Source: Candidatus Uhrbacteria bacterium
GTDB lineage: Bacteria > Patescibacteriota > Patescibacteriia > UBA9934 > GWF2-40-263
Assembly: GCA_023246275.1 (NCBI GenBank)
Contig: JAHFIS010000061.1
Location: 1-5,609, forward strand
Reading direction: 5' to 3'
Length of the DNA stretch: 5,609 nt
In this document: positions 1 through 5,609 of the stretch, one piece after another
Layout: each line of letters opens with the position of its first letter
How positions within the stretch are numbered: the first letter of the stretch is position 1
The notes under the pieces: model-generated
The model's input: the letters and a program-made list of their open reading frames with translations, nothing else
Told to the model about the DNA's origin: nothing
Database searches by the model: none
Translations under genes and position numbers: made by a program

Positions 1-1393
1 GGAACGGGTTCTCTTTCATTTCGCGGACGGCCTCTTTCGTCTCGTCAAGGATGTCCTCGCCCTGTGACGCGCGTTTCGCAATGCTTGCGAGAATGATTTT
101 TTTCTTTTCCCAGGCGTCGCCGTCGCAAAATTCTTCGAAGACCTTCCACGCCCGGTCGATCTCTCCCGCGTCCACGAGGGCCTGGATGAAGACCGGGGCA
201 ACTTCGAACTTGTTTCGTTCCCGTTTACGTCGGTCGTCGTCGCCCTCGCGCATATATTCCAACGCCTTGTCGAAGTTTCCCGCGTCGATGCATCCGAGCG
301 CGGCGTCCTTGGCAAACCGCCCTGGCGGGCCAGTCGTACCCTTGATGATCCACCATCCTTTTGCGTGAAGATTCTCGACGAGGTGAAACGAACCGTTCCT
401 GGCTGCCGCGCGCACGCACGATTCGACCAAGTCTGCGCGCGAGGCAGTAAATCGGTTGCGCGTGCCACTGATGTCGGAAAGAACGGCTATCGCGGCACTC
501 AGTGGAGAAGAGGCTTCCTCGCCAAGCCGTCGCATCGTTTCTGCCAAAACAAGGTAACGTTCCACGCGCTCATTGAATTCGGATCCGCTTTCCAATTCTT
601 GGTACGCGTCGCTCATCGCCGGCTCCAGGTTCCCTTCCGGATCCGTAAGCCCGCGGCGTTTGAGTTCGACCTGAATCCGTTCCGCCTGCGGCAAAAACGT
701 TCCATCCTTTACGTTTGACAGCTTGGATGCGATATCAAGAACCTTTGCGTCGTCCGCGCGCGAAAACCATGCGTCAAGCCAGTCCAAAATCGCGTTCACG
801 CGCGTTGGCAGATCGACGATGTTATTTATTTCGCCACGCGCCGCGGAAAGATACGCTGGGGCCTGTTGCGACGTCGTCCCCGGTTCCCTTGCCATGGCGA
901 GATGGATTTTTACCCGTAACAAGGGACCCGCATGATCAATGCCCGCCAGCATGAACTTCCGTGCCTCGCGAGGCAGGCCGGCGCGAAGGAAAAGACGGCA
1001 CGTGTCTTCCACAAGCTTCTGGCTCGTCCGCATTCCGTCGACCGCCCCCTGAAGCATCTCCCGCGCCGCCGCCTCCTGTTCGTCCAGCCCATTCACGATC
1101 TCCCGTTTCGACCCGATGTCTAGATTTCCCTTCCGAATCTCGAGAATCTTCGCCACCAGCTTTCGCACCGACGAGAGCTCCGAGGACGTGAGTTTTTGCA
1201 GAGCCTCCTGTTTTCCAAGGTCCGCCGCCCTCACGCCGCGACTCTCGCAGATCGCCTCGACCTGCCGGACGAGCCCAGCGACGTATCCGCGGACCGCCGG
1301 GTTCTTCTCGTCCTTGAGCGCCTCAAGCACGGCCGGGTCGTCGCGGTCGTGGTCCATCGTCGGCTCGGTTCGGCGCTCAGGGCTTGGGAACAT
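1..1393 (-). CDS. Paralog D: helical repeat (TPR-like) protein of unknown function, 3' end missing
   Basis: I do not recognise this family and assign no function. The frame stays open from the ATG at 1393 to the left edge, giving 464 visible codons; a codon-by-codon reading found no stop. Residues 1-110 (MFPSPERRTEPTMDHDRDDP onward) are the array's shared N-terminal module and align with paralogs B and C without gaps. The middle is helical and poorly conserved. The C-terminal part has LVENLHAKGWW, then a TPR-like hairpin at about residue 367 (GCIDAGNFDKALEYM), then ASQGEDIL. By comparison with C, about 30 residues ending in EYVPKP should lie beyond the window. The start is the ATG inside the last codons of gene C (17-nt overlap), with no clear Shine-Dalgarno sequence. 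An ATG at codon 13 is an alternative start, but C lacks it. No signal peptide or membrane segment is seen. Its N-terminal half most resembles B and its C-terminal half most resembles A. Confidence 0.85.
   Translation of the reverse strand, partial: MFPSPERRTEPTMDHDRDDPAVLEALKDEKNPAVRGYVAGLVRQVEAICESRGVRAADLGKQEALQKLTSSELSSVRKLVAKILEIRKGNLDIGSKREIVNGLDEQEAAAREMLQGAVDGMRTSQKLVEDTCRLFLRAGLPREARKFMLAGIDHAGPLLRVKIHLAMAREPGTTSQQAPAYLSAARGEINNIVDLPTRVNAILDWLDAWFSRADDAKVLDIASKLSNVKDGTFLPQAERIQVELKRRGLTDPEGNLEPAMSDAYQELESGSEFNERVERYLVLAETMRRLGEEASSPLSAAIAVLSDISGTRNRFTASRADLVESCVRAAARNGSFHLVENLHAKGWWIIKGTTGPPGRFAKDAALGCIDAGNFDKALEYMREGDDDRRKRERNKFEVAPVFIQALVDAGEIDRAWKVFEEFCDGDAWEKKKIILASIAKRASQGEDILDETKEAVREMKENPF
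1064..1393 (-). repeat. Shared 5' module of gene D (direct repeat copy)
   Basis: This segment encodes residues 1-110 of D. It is a direct-repeat counterpart of the segments starting genes C and B. The part at 1284-1400 matches 4199-4315 with a single mismatch (plus-strand 1323 t versus 4238 c, constant offset 2915). Similarity stays high but patchier through the KLVAKILEIRKGNLDIGSKR region and drops sharply after about residue 110. That pattern marks the module as a unit distinct from the variable body. Confidence 0.8.
1377..1393 (-). other. 17-nt stop/start overlap, C to D
   Basis: The sequence matches the A-to-B junction exactly (ATGTTCCCAAGCCCTGA on the minus strand). It encodes the EYVPKP-stop tail of C and, in the +1 frame, the first five residues of D. 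No Shine-Dalgarno sequence is visible within the preceding coding sequence for the RSMRKTIAEY tail. Confidence 0.85.
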
Positions 1394-2861
1394 ATTCGGC
1401 AATGGTTTTTCTCATGGATCTTACGTAGCCGATCGTGGAGATCGCCACAAGAGCACGGTCGCCGGCGATCCTGCTGAATCGATTCGGCCCGTGGTCTTCC
1501 TCCATCTCCTTCAGAACGTCCTCTCCGCCGCGGGCGCGGACGCAAAGATATTCGTTTAATGCTCGCAGCTCGAACGGATGGCCGGCCGCCTGCATTTCCT
1601 CCGCAAATCGCTCGGCGCCGATCCTGTCTCCCGACGCCAGCATTTTCTTGGCAATCCGTTCCGCGGTCATGGACGCATAGATCGGTTCCGCCGCAAGCCG
1701 CGATCGCAGAATGCTCGATGCCTCGTCGAGCCTCCCGGCGGCGATACACCCGGCTGCGACATGACTCCAGGTGTCGATGGGCGGAATAATGTCGGTCATC
1801 CACGACGCCTCGGCAACGTCCTCGACCAGCTTCAGCGCCCCCACCTCTCCCGCGATGAACAGAATGTCGCGGATCCAGTCCGCGGACTGTGTCTTTGACG
1901 TCCCCCAGTCGTGCGCACTCCAAAGGCTCTCGAGGAGCATCGTTCTCGGGGACTCCCCGTTTTCCGCGGCTATCCTCGCGAACTGCGCGTTCACTTCCAT
2001 TCTGGATTTTTCATTGAGCTCTTCCGTGTATACGCGGCCAGCCAGATGTTCGACGACGGAATCATTTTCGTCGGGTACCAACGCTCGCCTCGCCAGTTCC
2101 CGTCGAAGCAGCTCGCGTTCCAGCGGCAAGCACCAGCTTATTCCCGCGACATGCAGCAGAGATGTCTCACTCCGAAGGTCCGATTCTTCCAACAGGCGCA
2201 ATCGCATGGCGTAGGCCTGAGAAAAAAGACGTATGCGCTCGTCATTCGAAAATGACGTGTCTGGAATGGGGCCTCCCGCAATCATGGCTTCCAGATCGCA
2301 ACTCCTGGCCGCAGAAGTCGCCAGCTTGCATGCCGCGGATGGGTTCGACGCCTCCGTTCCAATCGCGCGGGCCATGAGAATCCTGGCCTCGCCAAACTTG
2401 CTGTCGGGAAGCAATCTTCTTGTCATCCGTTCGGCATCGTCGATCATTCCCTCCCTTAACAGCGCTTCAATCCATTCGCGACGAAAGTGGAATGGATTCA
2501 GTTTGGCAACCGCCGACTCAAGGACCTGCTGTGCGGCCGCCTCCCGCGCATCCATCCCCCTGAGAATCTCCGACCTCGATTCCGAATCAAGTTCCCCGCG
2601 CCGCATTCCAAGGATCGTCCCGACCAGCTTCCGCACCGTCGACAGCTCGTCGGTCGACAGCTTTTCCTGCGTCTCGCTCTTTCCAAGGTCCGCCGCCTTC
2701 GCGCCGCGACTCTCGCAGATCTTCTCGACTTGCCGAACGAGCCCAGCGACGTAGTCGCGAACCGCCGGATTCTTCTCGTCCCTGAGCGCCCCAAGCACGA
2801 CCGGCTCGTCGCGGTCGTTCTCGGTCGTCGGCTCGATTCTGCGCTCAGGGCTTAGGAACAT
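1377..2861 (-). CDS. Paralog C: helical repeat (TPR-like) protein of unknown function, complete
   Basis: This is a complete 494-residue member of the tandem family; its function is unknown. Residues 1-110 are the shared module (MFLSPERRIEPTTENDRDEP onward). It is the most divergent of the three visible starts: Leu replaces Pro at residue 3, and Thr replaces Met at residue 13. The loss of Met13 argues that the family starts at the overlapping ATG rather than downstream. Residues ~120-350 are predicted to be mostly helical and vary strongly between paralogs. Conserved C-terminal landmarks are GCIAAGRLDEASSIL at about 371, ARGGEDVL, STIGY at about 475-479, and the basic tail RSMRKTIAEYVPKP. The GCI segment has the small-residue and Ala spacing of a TPR-type hairpin. 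There is no signal peptide, transmembrane helix, P-loop or Cys/His cluster. The gene overlaps B upstream and D downstream by 17 nt each, so translational coupling is likely. Confidence 0.9.
   Translation of the reverse strand: MFLSPERRIEPTTENDRDEPVVLGALRDEKNPAVRDYVAGLVRQVEKICESRGAKAADLGKSETQEKLSTDELSTVRKLVGTILGMRRGELDSESRSEILRGMDAREAAAQQVLESAVAKLNPFHFRREWIEALLREGMIDDAERMTRRLLPDSKFGEARILMARAIGTEASNPSAACKLATSAARSCDLEAMIAGGPIPDTSFSNDERIRLFSQAYAMRLRLLEESDLRSETSLLHVAGISWCLPLERELLRRELARRALVPDENDSVVEHLAGRVYTEELNEKSRMEVNAQFARIAAENGESPRTMLLESLWSAHDWGTSKTQSADWIRDILFIAGEVGALKLVEDVAEASWMTDIIPPIDTWSHVAAGCIAAGRLDEASSILRSRLAAEPIYASMTAERIAKKMLASGDRIGAERFAEEMQAAGHPFELRALNEYLCVRARGGEDVLKEMEEDHGPNRFSRIAGDRALVAISTIGYVRSMRKTIAEYVPKP
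2532..2861 (-). repeat. Shared 5' module of gene C (diverged direct repeat copy)
   Basis: This encodes residues 1-110 of C and aligns without gaps to the B and D modules. By eye, the stretch 2752-2868 differs from 1284-1400 at about 16 of 117 positions, against one difference between D and B. Around residues 61-70 (ETQEKLST) and 88-92 (RGELD) it agrees with A rather than with B and D. Confidence 0.75.
2845..2861 (-). other. 17-nt stop/start overlap, B to C
   Basis: On the minus strand this reads ATGTTCCTAAGCCCTGA, identical to the other two junctions except for one base (plus-strand position 2854, a instead of g). The change is silent in upstream gene B (CCT for CCC, both Pro) but changes residue 3 of downstream protein C from Pro to Leu. 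Upstream purines (GAAAGAAA) end more than 10 nt from the ATG, so no well-placed Shine-Dalgarno sequence is present. Confidence 0.85.
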
Positions 2862-4308
2862 ATTCGGAGAATTTCTTTCGCATGGCTACAGTATACCCGA
2901 TCGTGGCGATTGCCGCGTTGGCGACAGAAAGGGCGGTAGTCAAATCTTCCGGTCCTTCCAGCCGATGAATCATTGGCTCGACGGCGGACAAGACGTCCGT
3001 TCCGCCACGCGCCAATGCCGCGTCGTATTCCCTGGAACGAACCAGGTTGTCAACGGTTTGAAACCACTCCGCATACACATCCGTTGCCTGCTGAACCTGG
3101 TCATCATTAAGAAGAGCCACGGCAAGGATGCTTGCGACGTCGGGCTTGTTCGGCCCGGGAATCCGGAACGGGTCCCGAAGAATTTCCAGCGCGGTATCGA
3201 ACCGTTTCGCGCGGATGCACCCTTCCGCCGCGTTCATCCAACTGCGATGGTATTCGGCACCCATGAGGGAGTGCGATTCCTTTGTCATCGTGAATAGCGT
3301 CTCGGCGACGTCGAGCGCGCCAACCACGCCAGCCGTCCGGGCGATCGCCTTCACCATCGTGTTTTCTTCGAACCCTCCCTTTTGGGCGAACGCGATGGCC
3401 CGGTCAAAGAGGTCGTGACCGTCAATCCCGTGGGATTGACGCATTTCCAATCGAAGCAGAATGCTTTCGACGCGTTCTCGATCACTCATCTTGTAAAATT
3501 CCCTCGACCGCAAAGTCGCATTCCGAAAATCATCCTTCGTCGGTTGCTTCCCCAACCTTGCGAACTGTTCGACGACCAATCGTTCAATCTCGAGCACACT
3601 AGTGAATTCGGGTTTGGCCGCCTTTAGTTCTCCGAGCAACTCGTCAACCTCCATGTCCGTAAGAAGGCTGAGCCTCGCGTCGAGCGCCGTGAGATACAAC
3701 CGGGTGCGATCGTTCCAAGAATCTGGCGCGTTTCGAACGGAAGAGAGGAATTCACGGCTGAGAATCTCCTTCGCCGCGGGCGGGTCGGTCTTGCTCAATT
3801 CCAACGCCTCGGCCAGTGAAATGTTGGCCTGAAGCGTCACCTCCGACTTCGACGTTGGACTCTCGATGATTTTTCTCGCTTCGCTCGGCAATTGTGCGCG
3901 AAGATACGCGGTAACAAGGAATTCCGTAGAATCATGGTCGAGCGCAACGTGCCGTATAAGCATTTCCATTAGATTTCGCGCCGCCGATTCTCGTTCATCC
4001 AATCCTGCAACGATCTCCCGCTTCGACCCGATGTCAAGATTCCCCTTCCGAATCTCAAGGATCTTCGCGACCAGCTTTCGTACCGTCGACAACTCACCGG
4101 TCGGCAGACGTTCCTGCGCTTCCTTCTTTCCAAGGTCCGCTGCCTTCGCGCCATGCCTCTCGCAGATCGCCCCGACCTGCCGGATCAGCCCCGCGAGATA
4201 TCCGCGGACCGCCGGGTTCTTCTCGTCCTTGAGCGCCCCAAGCACGGCCGGGTCGTCGCGGTCGTGGTCCATCGTCGGCTCGGTTCGGCGCTCAGGGCTT
4301 GGGAACAT
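2845..4308 (-). CDS. Paralog B: helical repeat (TPR-like) protein of unknown function, complete
   Basis: This is a complete 487-residue family member of unknown function. The frame is open upstream to 4455, but I place the start at 4308. This ATG occupies the same spot in the overlap as in C and D, family homology begins there, and the 49 extra upstream residues (Ser/Pro/Arg-rich, no counterpart in the others) come from DNA coding for the end of gene A in another frame. Residues 1-110 are the shared module and nearly match D, including MDHDRDDP, KDEKNPAVRGY and IRKGNLDIGSKREIV. The body is helical with LPSEARKII and similar hairpins. C-terminal landmarks are GCIRAKRFDTALEIL at about 363, ARGGTDVL, AIATIGY and MRKKFSEYVPKP. 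It lacks the Trp (SW/WW) that A, C and D have before the GCI hairpin. No export signal or catalytic motif was found. It overlaps A and C by 17 nt each. Confidence 0.9.
   Translation of the reverse strand: MFPSPERRTEPTMDHDRDDPAVLGALKDEKNPAVRGYLAGLIRQVGAICERHGAKAADLGKKEAQERLPTGELSTVRKLVAKILEIRKGNLDIGSKREIVAGLDERESAARNLMEMLIRHVALDHDSTEFLVTAYLRAQLPSEARKIIESPTSKSEVTLQANISLAEALELSKTDPPAAKEILSREFLSSVRNAPDSWNDRTRLYLTALDARLSLLTDMEVDELLGELKAAKPEFTSVLEIERLVVEQFARLGKQPTKDDFRNATLRSREFYKMSDRERVESILLRLEMRQSHGIDGHDLFDRAIAFAQKGGFEENTMVKAIARTAGVVGALDVAETLFTMTKESHSLMGAEYHRSWMNAAEGCIRAKRFDTALEILRDPFRIPGPNKPDVASILAVALLNDDQVQQATDVYAEWFQTVDNLVRSREYDAALARGGTDVLSAVEPMIHRLEGPEDLTTALSVANAAIATIGYTVAMRKKFSEYVPKP
3979..4308 (-). 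repeat. Shared 5' module of gene B (direct repeat copy)
   Basis: This encodes residues 1-110 of B. Positions 4199-4315 are near-identical to 1284-1400, including synonymous positions, and the identity continues seven bases past the ATG into the 3' end of gene A. It therefore covers the junction itself. The gene bodies downstream do not share this level of identity. Confidence 0.8.
4292..4308 (-). other. 17-nt stop/start overlap, A to B
   Basis: On the minus strand this reads ATGTTCCCAAGCCCTGA. In gene A's frame it is the end of Tyr-Val-Pro-Lys-Pro-stop. One nucleotide later, in gene B's frame, it is Met-Phe-Pro-Ser-Pro followed by Glu. No good Shine-Dalgarno sequence lies 5-10 nt upstream; the nearest purine run (AAGAAA) is too far away. 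Termination-reinitiation or stop-codon slippage is a more likely route to expressing B than independent initiation. The CCC-TGA-G context is the same at all three junctions. Confidence 0.85.
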
Positions 4309-5609
4309 ATTCGGCGATGCGTTTCTTGGCAGCGGCGACGTAACCGAGCGTGGCGATGGCGGCGCTTGCGAGGAGCTCCGACACTTCCATGTTCGTGACC
4401 GCGCGGTTCGTCCAGTGTCTCGCGAGGGCCAGCATGTCATAACCCCTTCGGGCATTGGCCGCGAGCTTGGCCGCGTTGATCTGGTGAGGAACAGATCTGT
4501 GCGCGCCCCTGTACTTGGTCGCGATCAGTTCTGAGCGTTCAATCTGGTCTGCCTCTAGCATTTCGACGATGAATTCCGTAAACAAGATTCCTTCGTCGTA
4601 AAAAAATTCTTCGATCCGATCATTCTCAAGGTACTCGACGACCTTGTCGAAATTCTTCGTCGCGATGCAGCCCTTTGCCGCGGAAAGGTACAGGTTGGGC
4701 CTGTCCTCCGGCTTCACATGCGCCGGAAGCCACCAGGTGGACGAGGCCAGATTCTCCACGAGACCGAAGTCCCCGACGCGCGCCGCGGTCTCGGCGACGA
4801 GCTTCATGAACTCGTGCGGTTGGAAAAAGCCGTCGTACGACATCGTTGAGCGCACGTCCTTCACCGCCGCGTCGAGCCAGCCTTTCGGATTGCCGCCAAA
4901 CAAGGCGTCCAGCTCGGCCATCAAGAGGGCGTGGCGGATGGAGGCATATTCGGACGACGTGCGAATGTCCTCCGATTCCAGCCGGACAAGCCGTTCGAGT
5001 TTCTCACGGTCTTCTTCGACAAGAATGACAGCGCGTCGGATTACCTCAAGCCTGAGCCGCTCGACCGCGATCGGACGAAATCCGTCGGCCTGGGAGAGCA
5101 GTTTGAACGGTTCTCCGGCCAAGTCCTCGTCAGACAACGCGCGAAGCAGGGCGTCATACGCCGCAAGGTGCAGCCGCTGCTGTTCGATCCGCTCCGGGTC
5201 TCTTTGGCGCAGCAGATCCTTTCTCGATTCGTCGACGGCCCTGCGAAGGAGGAGCACGCGCTCGGCAGAGTTCTTCGCGTCGGCTGCCTCGGCGATGGCG
5301 ATTCGAACGGATGACTCCGCATCATTTTCCAAAAAGAAGGGCTTGGCATTTTTGGCGTCCACGTACAGCCCGGCGTCCAGGTAAAGCTTCGCCAGCCTTT
5401 CCGGATCCCAATTTTCTACTGGCACCGCGCGGAACGCCTCCCTTAGCGTATTTCGGGCCGCCGTCTCCCGTTCGTCGAGATTCTTGCCGATTTCCCTCCG
5501 TACCTGGATATCAAGCTCTCCCCGTTTCGTCGCGAAGATCGTCGCAAGAAGCTTTCTCACGACCGACAGCTCCGCGGTCGACAATTTCTCCTGGGTTTCC
5601 TTCTTTCCC
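4292..5609 (-). CDS. Paralog A: helical repeat (TPR-like) protein of unknown function, 5' end missing
   Basis: The frame is open from the right edge to the TGA at 4292-4294, giving about 438 visible codons. The first visible residues, GKKETQEKLSTAELSVVRKL, align with residue 60 onward of B and C. About 59 codons are therefore missing, and the real start should lie near 176 nt past the window end. A TTG at 5584 could be taken as a start, but it sits inside the conserved module and is rejected. The rest follows the family plan: a variable, charged, helical middle, then LVENLASSTWW, GCIATKNFDKVVEYL, ARRGYDML, AIATLGY and the tail AAAKKRIAEYVPKP. The short hydrophobic run around AIATLGY is too short and interrupted to be a convincing membrane helix. 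Function is unknown. It is the most upstream gene in view, and no promoter is visible because its 5' end is absent. Confidence 0.87.
   Translation of the reverse strand, partial: GKKETQEKLSTAELSVVRKLLATIFATKRGELDIQVRREIGKNLDERETAARNTLREAFRAVPVENWDPERLAKLYLDAGLYVDAKNAKPFFLENDAESSVRIAIAEAADAKNSAERVLLLRRAVDESRKDLLRQRDPERIEQQRLHLAAYDALLRALSDEDLAGEPFKLLSQADGFRPIAVERLRLEVIRRAVILVEEDREKLERLVRLESEDIRTSSEYASIRHALLMAELDALFGGNPKGWLDAAVKDVRSTMSYDGFFQPHEFMKLVAETAARVGDFGLVENLASSTWWLPAHVKPEDRPNLYLSAAKGCIATKNFDKVVEYLENDRIEEFFYDEGILFTEFIVEMLEADQIERSELIATKYRGAHRSVPHQINAAKLAANARRGYDMLALARHWTNRAVTNMEVSELLASAAIATLGYVAAAKKRIAEYVPKP

Noticed and set aside
98..104. Homopolymer runs (T7 here, and A7 near 4601) as possible transcriptional slippage sites
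   Set aside because: Both encode ordinary Lys- or Phe-containing codons inside intact frames. They are isolated and not conserved between paralogs.
1231..1923. 230-codon minus-strand open frame in a different phase, spanning the C/D junction
   Set aside because: Arg/Gly-rich translation in the wrong phase that crosses two well-supported homologous genes.
4309..4455. In-frame 49-residue N-terminal extension of gene B starting at 4455
   Set aside because: The extension has no counterpart in C or D, has a Ser/Pro/Arg-rich out-of-frame composition, and lies over the conserved C-terminal coding sequence of gene A.
3866..4534. Plus-strand open frame whose product resembles the one at 1116-1559
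   Set aside because: The similarity is explained by both being antisense to the duplicated 5' module. The Ser/Arg-rich composition and lack of a ribosome binding site argue against real coding.
4644..5384. 246-codon plus-strand open frame antisense to gene A
   Set aside because: Ser/Arg-rich translation typical of an antisense shadow of a GC-rich gene. It lies wholly within a well-supported family member and has no counterpart opposite the bodies of the other paralogs.
5582..5584. TTG at 5584 as the start of gene A
   Set aside because: The frame remains open to the window edge, and the preceding residues GKKETQEK match the conserved module of the paralogs, so the gene begins further upstream.
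1..5609. CRISPR array, tRNA/rRNA, insertion sequence or terminator hairpins
   Set aside because: The repeats are long coding direct repeats spaced about 1.45 kb apart. No short regular repeats, transposase-like frames, terminal inverted repeats or hairpin-plus-T-tract structures were seen.

Overview
The window is a closely packed, single-strand array of at least four paralogous genes, all on the minus strand and transcribed from high to low coordinates. They are called A, B, C and D here in order of transcription. A (4292-5609) is cut by the right edge and lacks its 5' end. B (2845-4308) and C (1377-2861) are complete. D (1-1393) is cut by the left edge and lacks its 3' end. There is no intergenic DNA: each stop codon lies inside the next gene, and all three junctions have an overlap of exactly 17 nt. 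No promoter, terminator, RNA gene, CRISPR array or insertion sequence is visible, so the window looks like the interior of a longer operon.

Each protein is about 490 residues with the same plan. The first ~110 residues form a conserved, charged, helical module that aligns between paralogs without gaps. A strongly diverged, all-helical middle follows. Then comes a better conserved C-terminal part with an alpha-solenoid or TPR-like hairpin (consensus GCI-x5-D-x-A), an A-x-G-x-D-hydrophobic-L motif, an (A/S)T(I/L)GY motif and the invariant tail EYVPKP (the last two motifs are seen in A, B and C; D's lie beyond the window). I see no signal peptide, membrane segment, nucleotide-binding loop or metal-binding cluster, and I do not recognise the family. 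The proteins are probably cytoplasmic scaffold or interaction proteins, but that is inference from predicted fold type only.

The junctions are the most unusual part. The codons for EYVPKP-stop are read again, one nucleotide out of phase, as the start of the next protein (MF[P/L]SPE). Every junction has the same AAG CCC TGA G context. A +1 slip on CCC-TGA would enter the next gene's frame, so occasional production of chained multi-unit proteins is a testable possibility. A 117-nt block spanning the D start is identical to the block spanning the B start except for one base, although the gene bodies have diverged strongly. Similarities between paralogs also swap along their length. Both point to duplication followed by gene conversion or recombination.

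The host is probably a bacterium of moderately high G+C, judged by eye. Overlapping same-strand genes, the absence of introns and GC-rich third codon positions support this. Nothing in the window fixes the phylum. Long plus-strand open frames exist throughout, but they are antisense shadows of these genes.
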